Source: Lentibacillus daqui (lineage in GTDB: Bacteria > Bacillota > Bacilli > Bacillales > Amphibacillaceae). Taken from it: 64,000 bases of DNA. Below are positions 1 through 8,943 of the stretch, in pieces. The notes beneath the pieces were generated by a model, which was not told the origin of the DNA, made no database searches, and saw only the letters and a program-made list of their open reading frames with translations. Made by a program: the position numbers and the translations under genes. The first letter of the stretch is position 1. Each line of letters begins with the position of its first letter. The stretch spans positions 2,728,001 through 2,792,000 of the forward strand of contig NZ_CP114176.1 in NCBI RefSeq assembly GCF_027186265.1, in the 5' to 3' direction.

Positions 1-334
1 CGACAATAAAACCAGTAAATAACATGGCCCATGGCAACCGTTTTTCGCCAAATATTTTAACAAAGTACTCGGAAATCTGTACACCCGCGCCGGATGCTGC
101 CATCATTTTCCCCAAAATGGTTCCCAGCGCCAGAATACCGACCAAATGACTTAATACATCGCCAACACCGGTTTCATAGGCATCAGCAATTTTATCCAGT
201 GATAATCCGGACATAATCGCCAAAAATAGACTTGCCACCGTCAAACTAATAAATGCATGCCAATGCCACCATGAAACACCTAAAATGACGATAACAATCG
301 AAAGTAACGTAACAACCAACAAATAAATGTCCAT
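1..334 (-). CDS. gntP: GntP-family gluconate/sugar-acid permease (5' part only)
   Basis: The first 111 codons of a polytopic membrane protein run off the left edge. The start MDIYLLVVTLLSIVIV is hydrophobic, followed by WHWHAFISLTVASL and HLVGILALGTILGKMMAASG, a pattern typical of GntP-type proton symporters for gluconate and related sugar acids. The ATG at 334-332 has a clear GGAAGGAG ribosome site. It is the last gene seen in the operon starting at 5088, downstream of a GntR regulator and a KDG kinase, so it probably imports the substrate of those enzymes. The exact substrate cannot be read from this part. Confidence 0.8.
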   Translation of the reverse strand, partial: MDIYLLVVTLLSIVIVILGVSWWHWHAFISLTVASLFLAIMSGLSLDKIADAYETGVGDVLSHLVGILALGTILGKMMAASGAGVQISEYFVKIFGEKRLPWAMLFTGFIV

Positions 335-419
335 ACGACTCCACTCCTTCCTGTAATAGGCAACGCTTTCACTTTGGGGTCATAAACCTGTCTCATCAAC
401 AGGGGCATCCTACACCCCA

Positions 420-1133
420 TTAGGCGTCATAATTAATCAGATACTTCTGTCTCTTCGTATTGTAATACCCCTCACTATACTCCACTAACTGATCATGTTC
501 ATCATATGAATAACGCTCTCGTTTCAATACAGGTTTTTCTTTATCAATCTCCAGTTTTTCTGCCACATATGCCGGAACATCAGTAACGTCAAATTGATCG
601 CGAAACGTTTTCATTTCAATATTTTTATCCTCAATCAGTTTGTATAAAGACTGATCCTTAAATGCTGCCAGTTCCTCATCCAACAATATCCTGGATAAAT
701 AATGCGTATAATGGATATATGGCTCACCATCAAGATAGTATAACCGCTCCACACGCAAGCATTGATCACCAAACAAGCGAAATAATTCCGTTTCCTCCCC
801 GTTCTGCACCGCTTTTACATCCAATAAATGCTTTTGCACCTGATGTCCTTTCTCTACTAAAATTTCTGTAAAGCGTTTACCTCTCGAGAGCTTGGAAGCG
901 GTGGTATTTTGAATGACTTTTGTCCCTTTCCCGCTTTTCGTTTCCAAGTACCCTTCCTGGACAAGCTCTTTAATTGCATTTCGAACAGTAATTTTACTAA
1001 CATTAAATTCTTTTTCCAATTGCGGTTCAGACGGGATATTCGTTCCGATTGCATAAATTCCGTGTAAAATGCGATCCCGTATGATATCTCTGATTTGCGA
1101 ATATAATGGACCTTTTTTTCGTGTTACACGCAT
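420..1133 (-). CDS. GntR/HutC-family transcriptional regulator
   Basis: A 237-residue regulator. An N-terminal winged helix (residues 8-75, with GTNIPSEPQLEKEFNVSKIT) is followed by a UTRA effector domain (about 90-235), the HutC arrangement. I chose the second of two close ATGs because AGGAGG lies six bases before it, while the upstream ATG directly abuts the ribosome site. It lies between the KDG kinase and the permease in the operon and most likely represses that operon, releasing when a sugar-acid phosphate binds UTRA. The palindrome at 5174-5185 is its best operator candidate. Confidence 0.85.
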   Translation of the reverse strand: MRVTRKKGPLYSQIRDIIRDRILHGIYAIGTNIPSEPQLEKEFNVSKITVRNAIKELVQEGYLETKSGKGTKVIQNTTASKLSRGKRFTEILVEKGHQVQKHLLDVKAVQNGEETELFRLFGDQCLRVERLYYLDGEPYIHYTHYLSRILLDEELAAFKDQSLYKLIEDKNIEMKTFRDQFDVTDVPAYVAEKLEIDKEKPVLKRERYSYDEHDQLVEYSEGYYNTKRQKYLINYDA

Positions 1134-1143
1134 CGTCATCCTC

Positions 1144-2160
1144 CTATCTTTTTATATCACCCGCCGATACTTCCATCGCGCTTCTAATCTCTTCTTCTGT
1201 TGACATTGGCGTGTCGCCAGTAATCGTATGTGCCAGCATGCCGGCAGCAGTAGCAAAATTCACAGTTTCTTCCGGAGAATACCCTTCCAATTCACCATGG
1301 ACAACGCCACTCGTATAAGCATCTCCTGCCCCAACCCGATCAAGAACGGAAAAAGTCAGTGGATCCGCGAATACCAATTGTTGATTTTTATACATAAACC
1401 CACGGAGCGTATGTGTATGATCATCGTTTATAGTACGATGCGTCCCGGCAATAATACGAATCTGATATTTTTCAGCCACCGTTGGCAACAAATCCTGGAG
1501 TTGGGCTTGGCGGTCTACTTCGTTTGTTTCCATACCAAGAATATATATGGCATCTTTCTCGTTCATCATGACAATATCGGCTAATGAAAGCATCTCTTCA
1601 TAATGGGGTTTTGCTTTTTCATATCCCTGATCCCCCCATAATCCCGGACGATAGTTACAATCAAAAATCACCGTTCCACCGTTTTGATGAACGGTTTTTG
1701 CAAAGTTTTTCATGTGATTTCGCACGCGATCATTCGTTGCCAAATTAATCCCGCAGAAATGGACCATATCCACTTCTTTGGCAACCCTTTCAAAGTCATA
1801 CGTTCCTTTAGCAGCAATATTGAAACTACTGTCCTGTCTGCTGGAATTCGTCACCCGGCTTGGTCTGGAACCGTAGCCATTTTCCAGGAAATACATCCGG
1901 ATATAATCACCTGTCCGCTGAACAAAAGGCATAGAAATACCCAGCCTTTGCAAGTGCGCAACAGCTGCATCGCCTAGTGGATTTGCCGGTACGGTAGAAA
2001 CAAGATATCCCTCATGACCAAATCTGGTTAATGCAGAAGTGACATTGACCCCTGTACCGGAAAAAGAATAGGTTAAGGTATTCGTTTGTGTTAACCGGTC
2101 ATGCCCTGGAACCTCCAGGCGCATGACCACTTCACCAAATGCTGCTATTTTCTTACCCAT
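1144..2160 (-). CDS. kdgK: PfkB-family sugar kinase, probably 2-dehydro-3-deoxygluconokinase
   Basis: A 338-residue ribokinase-fold enzyme predicted to phosphorylate 2-keto-3-deoxygluconate (KDG) to KDPG with ATP in the cytoplasm. Visible are the N-terminal substrate segment (GTGVNVTSALTRFG, about 36-48) and the C-terminal anion-hole signature DRVGAGDAYTSG with candidate catalytic Asp280. Length is normal. It overlaps the aldolase gene by 8 bases, so the two are probably translationally coupled. Placement next to a KDPG-type aldolase supports KDG over other sugars, but the fold alone does not prove the substrate. Confidence 0.82.
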   Translation of the reverse strand: MGKKIAAFGEVVMRLEVPGHDRLTQTNTLTYSFSGTGVNVTSALTRFGHEGYLVSTVPANPLGDAAVAHLQRLGISMPFVQRTGDYIRMYFLENGYGSRPSRVTNSSRQDSSFNIAAKGTYDFERVAKEVDMVHFCGINLATNDRVRNHMKNFAKTVHQNGGTVIFDCNYRPGLWGDQGYEKAKPHYEEMLSLADIVMMNEKDAIYILGMETNEVDRQAQLQDLLPTVAEKYQIRIIAGTHRTINDDHTHTLRGFMYKNQQLVFADPLTFSVLDRVGAGDAYTSGVVHGELEGYSPEETVNFATAAGMLAHTITGDTPMSTEEEIRSAMEVSAGDIKR

Positions 2161-2905
2161 GATTATCTACCAGCTTTTGAATTGTTGCATAGATTTCACG
2201 GACATCATCGGTATTCGTCTTCCCGGTTTCTTTATCAATAATGGACGAATACACATGGGGAATAATTTTTGGCACGTTTGCTTCCAAAGCTATACGAACA
2301 ATTGGTTCAAGATTTTCCTTATTTATACCTCCAGTTGGCTCCAATGCGAATCCTTCTTCTCCGCAAATACGTGCCACTTCCCGGTATTCATCCTCATGGG
2401 CTAGTCCTTTCATTGGGAAATATTTTAATGCATTACCGCCCATGTCCCTAATCAGTGCGATTGCGGATTGAACTGGCACAATGGCTTGCTCCGTTTGCTC
2501 TGCACTAGCAGGACCAGTTGAAATATTCACATAGCCTGCTTTGCCTGTTGGCGATACGAGGGCGTTAATCCAGCTCTCTTTTTCTCCAAGGTTCGCCCTT
2601 GTCGCCCCAACCGATGGGAATACCTGATTGATGTGGCTGCCGGCGTAATGCTTGGCAATCTCCGCTACCACAGCAGCCTGACGATTGTCTCCCGCACCTA
2701 AACCGATCGATACACTTTCCTCAATTTCTGTACCATATGCCTTCATCGCTTCTACGGCCTTATCGACTGTTGAATAATCTTTTGACAAAACACCAATTAA
2801 AACATGCCCCTCGGCAGCATCATATACTTCTTTCGCATTTTCTACGCTATTTGCCAATACATTCAATGCAATCCGATCTTTATAAAAACGTGTTGTGATG
2901 GACAT
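2153..2905 (-). CDS. dgaF: DgaF-type 2-dehydro-3-deoxy-phosphogluconate aldolase
   Basis: About 250 residues, of the KDGP aldolase family described for Salmonella DgaF and Enterococcus EF_0839 (knowledge of the family). It should split KDPG into pyruvate and glyceraldehyde-3-phosphate. A (beta/alpha)8 pattern is visible with NALKYFPMKG (a lysine here is the likely Schiff-base residue) and EPTGGINKENLEPI. I start it at MSITTRFYK because GGGGGAAAG lies just upstream; that ATG directly follows the TAA of dgaE. A longer ORF begins inside dgaE and is less likely. Confidence 0.83.
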   Translation of the reverse strand: MSITTRFYKDRIALNVLANSVENAKEVYDAAEGHVLIGVLSKDYSTVDKAVEAMKAYGTEIEESVSIGLGAGDNRQAAVVAEIAKHYAGSHINQVFPSVGATRANLGEKESWINALVSPTGKAGYVNISTGPASAEQTEQAIVPVQSAIALIRDMGGNALKYFPMKGLAHEDEYREVARICGEEGFALEPTGGINKENLEPIVRIALEANVPKIIPHVYSSIIDKETGKTNTDDVREIYATIQKLVDNHG

Positions 2906-2906
2906 A

Positions 2907-4010
2907 TTACTTTCCCCCAATGATTTCTTCTATTTTGGCCTTAATTACATTTATATCATCGCCTTGAAGTGGCCGCGGATCGATATCAAAAAAGCCCTGT
3001 CTGACACCATAATCCCTTGTATATACAGCTATTTCTCCTTCACGCAAACGAGTGACAACATCTGCTGCAGTTATTTTTGCTTTTTCCGGATCAATTTGCA
3101 CACGTGCCCGAAAAATCTTCCTGCCGGCTTCATCTTGTACAATCGTCACATTCACACCGTCTATCTCACACAATGGAAGCAAGGTGTTCAGTGTCGCTTT
3201 TTCTTGTTCACTATTATCCTCTTTTGTTCCATATTCCTTGATTGCTTGCAGCAGGCCAAAAGTTGTTTCTTTGCCAACCTTCATACTGCGTCCAATATAA
3301 TGCAGTTGCAACTTAATCCACTCAATATATTGGCGTTTCCCACCAACAATACCTGAAGTTGGCCCCTCGATCGCTTTCGAACCACTATAAATTGCTAAAT
3401 CGGAAATAGGAATGTATTTTTGAATATCCTCTTCCGCTGCTGCATCAACAATAAGTGGTACACCATTGCGTTGAGCAACTTCCCATGCTTCTTCAACGGA
3501 AATCATATTTTTTTGAACTGCATGGTGTGACTTGACATAAAGGATGGCCGCAGTACTCGTATTGATTGCCTCTTCAATATGTTCCGCTTTCCCCTCATTT
3601 GCGTAACCAACCTCAACCAGTCGACCGCCACCTAAATAAACCATCGTTTCCACCGGCGCACCATATTGGACATTATGACCCTTCAACATAATCACTTCAT
3701 TGTTAGGCAGGATATCTTGATGCAGCCGTTCACTTTTTCGACGGCTTCCTTGTGTAACAAGCGCTGCAATCGATAAAGCAATCCCACTGGAAGCAGAATT
3801 AACAACTACGGCAGCCTCGGATCCCAGGATTTCGGCGATATAATCTCCCGCCTTATCCACCAGATCAGCTATTTCAACATATTGCTGACCGCCTTGTTTC
3901 ATCGCATCCATGACGGTATCTGTTGGTGCTGATACGCCAAGAATACTCATTCGGCCGCTGGCATTAATCACACGTTTTAAGCCATACTTAGCATTCAATG
4001 ATTCGGTCAT
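2907..4010 (-). CDS. dgaE: DgaE-type PLP-dependent ammonia lyase (SelA-like)
   Basis: A 367-residue fold-type I PLP enzyme of the SelA-related group. Characterised DgaE removes ammonia from D-glucosaminate-6-phosphate to give KDGP (family knowledge). The PLP lysine is probably Lys212 in YSGSKAIEGPTSG, and Asp189 in LIVDAAAEED should pair with the pyridine nitrogen. It overlaps the amidohydrolase by 23 bases and is followed directly by dgaF. Because this operon has a permease and a KDG kinase rather than a PTS, it may act on the unphosphorylated amino sugar acid. That is inference. Confidence 0.8.
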   Translation of the reverse strand: MTESLNAKYGLKRVINASGRMSILGVSAPTDTVMDAMKQGGQQYVEIADLVDKAGDYIAEILGSEAAVVVNSASSGIALSIAALVTQGSRRKSERLHQDILPNNEVIMLKGHNVQYGAPVETMVYLGGGRLVEVGYANEGKAEHIEEAINTSTAAILYVKSHHAVQKNMISVEEAWEVAQRNGVPLIVDAAAEEDIQKYIPISDLAIYSGSKAIEGPTSGIVGGKRQYIEWIKLQLHYIGRSMKVGKETTFGLLQAIKEYGTKEDNSEQEKATLNTLLPLCEIDGVNVTIVQDEAGRKIFRARVQIDPEKAKITAADVVTRLREGEIAVYTRDYGVRQGFFDIDPRPLQGDDINVIKAKIEEIIGGK

Positions 4011-5088
4011 TGATCACCACACCCTTTGCTTTGATTTCCTTGCTGGCAGTTCGTTTTTCTCCTTCTGAATCTGTCAATGTAACCGGATGATCCTCGACGG
4101 TGAACAAGGTTAAATTCGCCTGATCACCAACTTTTATCCGTCCAAGTTCTGGTTTTTGCAGCCAGTCTGCAGCGTTGGTTGTTACCGCTTGGATCACTTC
4201 CTCGAGTGAATAGCCCAAATACAGAAACTTGGAAAGGACATTGGCCATACTATAGACAGGTCCATTTAAACGGTTCCCACGATAAATGTCTGTGCTGATA
4301 GTATCAAAATGGATGCCATGCTGTTTTGCGGTTTCCGCAACCTTAAAGGAAAAACTTGCCGTTCCATGCCCCACATCGAAATGAACTCCGCGTTTGATTG
4401 CATCTACAAATACAGGTAAGGGCGCCCCTTCGTTATCAAACAAATTATTGGCTTTCCCATTTAAAAAGTGTGTGACGACATCATGTTTTTCCAAAAGTGG
4501 GAGTACGTCTTCTATATTCGGTGGTGCAGAACCGATATGCACCATCAGTGGCAATGTTGTTTTCGCGGAAATTTCCCTTGCCAAATGTAACGGTTCCACA
4601 TCATTTCCAGAGACAACACTTGAGCTCATCCGGGCTTTCAAGCCAACAATGGAGTCTTGATACCTATTGGCTGCCGTTACCGCTTTCTCTTGATCAATCC
4701 ATTCCAAATTCGATAACTCATCCACCCGTCTCAAGCCAATTCGGGAAATGTTTAAAAAGGCAAACAATCTCGTCAAGCTCTTTTTGCTGTTGGCAACCAA
4801 ATCGCCTATCCGATCCGCCCCACAGCTGCCAGCGTCCACAATGGTTGTGACTCCCTGTTTCACACCGATTTCATCTATTTCATCGCCATATGGATCAAAT
4901 TCTGGAAAAGCGTGAACATGCAAATCAATCCAGCCACTTGATACATACATGCCACTAGCATCAAATTCCTGCTGACCACGTCCTTTCCCGGCACCTGTCA
5001 CTTCGGCAATTGTACCGTTTTCAATGACAATGTCGATTTCCTCTCCGTTTAACCTTTTCGCATGACGCAAAACAAATTGGTTCGTCAT
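3988..5088 (-). CDS. Amidohydrolase/deacetylase family metallohydrolase (EF_0837 type)
   Basis: A 366-residue amidohydrolase-superfamily enzyme. The N-terminal metal motif is WIDLHVHAFPEFDPYGDE, with later histidines in PLMVHIGSAP and FDVGHGTASF, and STDIY carrying the probable catalytic Asp. It belongs to the subgroup that travels with DgaE and DgaF homologues (EF_0837 type). The likely reaction is removal of an N-acyl group from an acylated amino sugar acid, feeding the ammonia lyase. It is the first gene of the operon, 55 bases downstream of a good promoter. Substrate unproven. Confidence 0.8.
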   Translation of the reverse strand: MTNQFVLRHAKRLNGEEIDIVIENGTIAEVTGAGKGRGQQEFDASGMYVSSGWIDLHVHAFPEFDPYGDEIDEIGVKQGVTTIVDAGSCGADRIGDLVANSKKSLTRLFAFLNISRIGLRRVDELSNLEWIDQEKAVTAANRYQDSIVGLKARMSSSVVSGNDVEPLHLAREISAKTTLPLMVHIGSAPPNIEDVLPLLEKHDVVTHFLNGKANNLFDNEGAPLPVFVDAIKRGVHFDVGHGTASFSFKVAETAKQHGIHFDTISTDIYRGNRLNGPVYSMANVLSKFLYLGYSLEEVIQAVTTNAADWLQKPELGRIKVGDQANLTLFTVEDHPVTLTDSEGEKRTASKEIKAKGVVINDRIIEC

Positions 5089-5117
5089 TTATATGTCACC
5101 TGTTTCTTACTCGGATT

Positions 5118-5131
5118 TTAATGCGTTTTCA
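5118..5131 (-). promoter_or_regulatory. cre-like site (CcpA) in the sugar-acid operon leader
   Basis: Read on the minus strand the sequence is TGAAAACGCATTAA, which matches the cre consensus TGWAANCGNTNWCA except at two positions. It lies between the promoter at 5145-5173 and the first start codon, a place where CcpA can block elongation. The match is imperfect, so this is only a candidate for glucose repression. Confidence 0.35.
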
Positions 5132-5144
5132 TTTTTCATAGGTA

Positions 5145-5173
5145 ATAATATCATATAAAGGACATTATGTAAA
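5145..5173 (-). promoter_or_regulatory. sigma-A promoter of the amino-sugar-acid operon
   Basis: On the minus strand TTTACA (5173-5168) and TATTAT (5150-5145) are separated by exactly 17 bases. This lies 57 bases upstream of the first gene of the operon. No competing promoter of similar quality is visible in the 5089-5346 gap. Confidence 0.6.
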
Positions 5174-5185
5174 TATAACGTTATA
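5174..5185. promoter_or_regulatory. Candidate GntR operator
   Basis: A perfect 12-base palindrome, TATAACGTTATA, directly abuts the -35 box of the operon promoter. HutC-type GntR proteins bind short A+T-rich palindromes of this kind, and the operon encodes one (420-1133). Binding is inferred from position and symmetry only. Confidence 0.45.
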
Positions 5186-5346
5186 ATGTTTAGCAGAATA
5201 AAATTCTCTTACAGATTCCATTGTTATTAATTTCCCAACCAAAAATTAGGAGCTTAGAGATTAACTTCTAAACCCCGAGTAATTCCGAATTTTGGTTTAT
5301 TAATACGTGATAAATCCCTACCATAATCAGGTGAGAAGCGATTGTT

Positions 5347-5901
5347 TTATGCATGCTCAGCTGCAATGGCATCTTTCTTCGTTACATGGACGGTTCCAAA
5401 TGGATGTTCAGGTGGAGCATAAATAGAATACAGCTTCAGAGGCACATTACCTGTATTAGTAACATTATGCCATGTCCCGGCTGGAACAAAAATGGCACTA
5501 TCTTCTTGAACATTTTGCCGGAACGTTAAATTGTTTTTGGAATCTCCCATTTGAACAATTCCTTTACCTTCTTCAATCCGCAGAAATTGGTCTGTTGATG
5601 GGTGAACTTCCAAACCAATATCTTCACCTACACGAATACTCATTAACGTTACCTGCAAATGTTCTCCGGTCCATAACGCAGTACGAAATGTACGATTTTG
5701 CTCAGCAGCTTTTTCAATATCCACTACAAAAGGTTGTTTTCCATGATCCCTAACAACCCTGTTATTGTTATTCATGGCATCATGCTCCTGCTTCGGAACC
5801 TCTGGTGTATAACCGTACCAAACTTGCCTGTTATAATCATATGGAGGAACTTGAACAAAGTAATGCCATGGATAAATATTCATGTAAGGATAATAGTACA
5901 T
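5347..5901 (-). CDS. Cupin-domain protein with Tyr-rich N-terminus
   Basis: About 184 residues. The first 35 residues are rich in Tyr, Pro and Trp (MYYYPYMNIYPWHYF), as in spore-coat-associated proteins. A single cupin domain follows, with motif 1 GLEVHPSTDQFLRIEEGKG and motif 2 IFVPAGTWHNVTN, which carry likely metal-binding His and Glu residues. I start at MYYYPY because AAAGGG lies at the right distance; a GTG ORF extends further upstream but includes that ribosome site. Function is unknown; a coat or surface role is suggested only by composition. Upstream, 5902-6232 (331 bases) holds no gene I can support. Confidence 0.7.
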   Translation of the reverse strand: MYYYPYMNIYPWHYFVQVPPYDYNRQVWYGYTPEVPKQEHDAMNNNNRVVRDHGKQPFVVDIEKAAEQNRTFRTALWTGEHLQVTLMSIRVGEDIGLEVHPSTDQFLRIEEGKGIVQMGDSKNNLTFRQNVQEDSAIFVPAGTWHNVTNTGNVPLKLYSIYAPPEHPFGTVHVTKKDAIAAEHA

Positions 5902-5930
5902 TTTCTTCATCCCTTTCAAATTGATCACAG

Positions 5931-5939
5931 TATCCTATG
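5931..5939 (-). promoter_or_regulatory. Possible sporulation (sigma-K/E type) -10 element
   Basis: On the minus strand CATAGGATA fits the mother-cell -10 pattern CATAnnnTA and lies about 30 bases before the cupin start. I could not find a convincing -35, so this rests on one short match plus the coat-like composition of the downstream protein. Confidence 0.25.
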
Positions 5940-6232
5940 CACCGTATTTCAGAAATGGAACTTGCACTGCTGTAACTTTTAATTACTCAAAGTCAATATA
6001 ATACTAGCCATCCTCCACCATTCTCTTCTTTAAAAATTTGTCTAATGACCCGCGATCTCATTATTATCATAATAAAAGGCGTTATTTTGCTCTGCTCTTC
6101 TCCTTCTATTAAGAATAAAGTACTTTCGTTAGCTTTGAAAAATCAATTTGTTTGCTTCATGCTCTTATCCAGGAAAAATCGTTAACCTTTAGTCTAACAT
6201 CTTTCATACATTATTTCCCTTATAGTATCAAA

Positions 6233-6757
6233 TCACTTTTCATTACTAGTTTCTGGTACATATACTATAATTTTTCCATTAGGATATGCCCCCTTCCACC
6301 CGCATGGCCATCCTCCCTGTTTATATATATCAAAAATCCGTTCATAAAAATTATCCGTTTTCCCATTAACTAACCTATTTAAAGCGCACATTGTAAGATC
6401 CCCCTCAACTTCTTCATTTATATCAATATAATCAAAAGGGAGAAAATCATTAGCGTTATTAATATGGTTACCAAAGTATTCATACAACTCATCTTGCAAA
6501 GAAGCAAAATCCAAATTATATACCTTTTCTACAATATTTTCACTTTCCACCGATTTAACATACTCCCACACAGTATAGTCCTCATTTAAGTCCTGTGACC
6601 ATGCAAAATTTTGCGCCTCGCCAAAGTCGTTAATTACTTCCGCATTAGTAATAAAACCTCTATTATTAAACATCTTACTGTTATAAATAAAATTCATTAC
6701 TTTTTCTACTAATTGTGTGTTTTCGCCAAAGTTCACGTTTATGTATCGATTCAGCAC
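6233..6757 (-). CDS. Hypothetical protein, possible immunity protein
   Basis: An unrecognised acidic soluble protein with no signal peptide or membrane segment. The C-terminus GGWPCGWKGAYPNGK is distinctive and resembles a conserved tail seen in small cytoplasmic proteins of unknown function. The longest ORF starts at 6835, but I prefer the GTG at 6757: GGAGAGG lies eight bases upstream, and the first 26 residues of the longer form overlap the degraded immunity gene at 6759-6994. Directly following an immunity-gene remnant suggests it belonged to a toxin-immunity cluster whose toxin is lost. That is inference. Confidence 0.5.
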   Translation of the reverse strand: MLNRYINVNFGENTQLVEKVMNFIYNSKMFNNRGFITNAEVINDFGEAQNFAWSQDLNEDYTVWEYVKSVESENIVEKVYNLDFASLQDELYEYFGNHINNANDFLPFDYIDINEEVEGDLTMCALNRLVNGKTDNFYERIFDIYKQGGWPCGWKGAYPNGKIIVYVPETSNEK

Positions 6758-6758
6758 T

Positions 6759-6994
6759 TTAAGGTCCTCTCCCAACCTTTCTAGTCTGCTCATGATCCAG
6801 TTCATACTCATCTTTATATGCCAATGCAATTTCAACCACCCGCTCTAGTGAGAAATCTTCTTCATTCCAAAATCAAATCACTAGGAGCTGGATGAGGAAC
6901 ATTTTCTTCCAAAATTTCTATATACCTCCTTGCCGGATAACTTGGAACTATAAATTTTGTTTACCAATTCTTCTTTGGATAACCTTTTTTTCAT
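6759..6994 (-). pseudogene. Degraded colicin-E9-type (e9imm) immunity gene
   Basis: Reading the minus strand from the ATG at 6994 gives MKKRLSKEELVNKIYSSKLS. After one frame change the sequence reads RYIEILEENVPHPAPSDLI, and after a second FWNEEDFSLERVVEIALAY. In that order these match the small Im9-like immunity family (PF01320), including its VPHP-x-x-SDLIFW core. Two frameshifts in about 80 codons make it a pseudogene unless they are sequencing errors. No nuclease toxin gene is adjacent; 6995-7218 holds only short open stretches. Confidence 0.65.
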
Positions 6995-7218
6995 AGTTTT
7001 CGCCTTCCTTTAATTAGTTCCTTGCTCTCCAAAATAATATGCAGGATCCAAAATGTTTTGGTGCATTTTCGGTGATAATAATTCCAAATTAATGAAATGA
7101 CAATGGTACTATTCATCTAATACGGATACTTTTTAACAACCTACTATGTACCGAGCTATGTTTTGAATCCAGGCACTTACACATTTCAAATGCATCACTG
7201 TGTCCGGATCCAAGCATT

Positions 7219-8796
7219 TTACTCGCTATCCCGCGCATCTTTCGCAAATTGTTTCCGAAAACTTAAGGCAACCACAATCAGCAGCAGGGAAACAATCGCA
7301 ACGAAAAGATATATTGGCTGGTATGCAGCATGTGCCGCCTCATTGAAGGCACTATGTAATGATTGCCTAACTTCCGGAACCGGGATCTGATCGATGTTTG
7401 CTTCGATATTACTGTATCCGCCAGAGCCTTGAACGTGTTTCATTGCTTCTTTTGGTATATCGTTCATATCAACATGCTGTTCTCGCAATTTTTCCGGGAT
7501 TAGCGTACCAAGTTTGCTAAATCCCTGCTGTATAAATGTTGCAAAAATCGTTGGTGCGATGGTCAGCCCGATTTGGCGTGACACCGACAATGTGCCAATC
7601 GCGATACCTTTTTGGGTTCCGGCAGCATTGGCTGTTAAAACCGTTAATGGTGCGCCCAGCATGAAGCCAAAGCCGATTCCCGCGATTACAGTAAATATGA
7701 TAAATGTCAGCTTGGTATCGGTAAAGAGTGCCAAGCCGGCAAACCCGATAAACGAGATAATTCCCGCAAACACCAATGTATTAACCGGGCCTCTCTTGTC
7801 AACAAAATGACCTCCCCCACTTGCGCCAATACCTGAGGCGAGTGCCAATGGGGTCATCCAGTAACCCGATTTGGCGGCTGGTATACCCAACACCTGCTCA
7901 GCAAAGGATGGAATAAAAATGACAGCACCGATAAATGTTCCTGACATGAACGCCATAATCATCGTCATGGAATAGGTCGATTTCCGCAATAAGGCAAACG
8001 GCAAAATCGGATCAACATTATTATGTTCTTGCCGTTTTTCCAGCAACAATAGTCCCGCAAAGATGATAATACCAAGTATTAAAAGGCCTAGGACACTCCA
8101 GCTAAGAAAACTGTCCAGTAAGTTGCCAGTACCAAGATTATTCACAGCAAACATGACACTTAAAATGGATAAAGATAAGAGCGTGATGCCTAGATAATCA
8201 ATTTTGGACATGACAACGTCTTTTGTTTCTTTTAGGAAAACCCATCCGAATACAAATAAGATAATCCCGATTGGAACATTAATCAAAAACAGCCAGTGCC
8301 AATTTCCTGTCCAATCGATTAGAAAACTTCCGATATTGGGACCAATCACCGAAGCAATTCCATTCATCGCACCTAAAAAACCAAGCATGCTTCCTTGACG
8401 ATTTTTCACAACGGTACTGATGACATGCGAACTGGCAATGATAAAAATACCACCGCCACCAAACGATTGGAGAAGACGTGCAGCCAAAAAGAAAGCAAAA
8501 TTCGGGCTCAACGCTACACCAAGTGAACCAATACTAAAAAGCGCTATTTCAATCAAAAACAATCTTTTTCGCCCGAACCGGTCAGCCAATTTCCCTACAA
8601 TCGGTGTGGTGACAGCAAGCCCAAGGGTATACAGGGTTATCCCCCAGGAGCCAAGTGTTGCCGACACATGAAAGGAAGCATTGATCGTTGTCAAAGCAGC
8701 ACTAATAATGCCATTGTCCAGTGCTGCCATAAACACACCAATTAATAGAATAATAAATGAAACATTCATTTTCGTTTGTTGTTCCGCAGTATTCAT
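7219..8796 (-). CDS. DHA2-family (EmrB/QacA-type) 14-TM drug exporter
   Basis: A 525-residue MFS transporter. Family motifs are in order: MAALDNGIISAAL in TM1, LADRFGRKRLFL (motif A) between TM2 and TM3, and GIASVIGPNIGSFLID (motif C) in TM5. The length and hydrophobic pattern fit the 14-helix proton-drug antiporters. A long hydrophilic stretch near 425-475 precedes the last helices. It is monocistronic, and no regulator is adjacent. The drug cannot be predicted. Confidence 0.88.
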   Translation of the reverse strand: MNTAEQQTKMNVSFIILLIGVFMAALDNGIISAALTTINASFHVSATLGSWGITLYTLGLAVTTPIVGKLADRFGRKRLFLIEIALFSIGSLGVALSPNFAFFLAARLLQSFGGGGIFIIASSHVISTVVKNRQGSMLGFLGAMNGIASVIGPNIGSFLIDWTGNWHWLFLINVPIGIILFVFGWVFLKETKDVVMSKIDYLGITLLSLSILSVMFAVNNLGTGNLLDSFLSWSVLGLLILGIIIFAGLLLLEKRQEHNNVDPILPFALLRKSTYSMTMIMAFMSGTFIGAVIFIPSFAEQVLGIPAAKSGYWMTPLALASGIGASGGGHFVDKRGPVNTLVFAGIISFIGFAGLALFTDTKLTFIIFTVIAGIGFGFMLGAPLTVLTANAAGTQKGIAIGTLSVSRQIGLTIAPTIFATFIQQGFSKLGTLIPEKLREQHVDMNDIPKEAMKHVQGSGGYSNIEANIDQIPVPEVRQSLHSAFNEAAHAAYQPIYLFVAIVSLLLIVVALSFRKQFAKDARDSE

Positions 8797-8943
8797 TGCC
8801 GTTCATCTCCTGCCTGCCAAAATCTATCTTTGTGCAAGTATACCAGAACAAATTTTTAATGGCGATGGCAACACGACAAACCTCCCTGAATCTGGCAAGC
8901 TGTCTCTCAAGTTGGGCTGTTCTCTCACGAATTCATGTGATGC

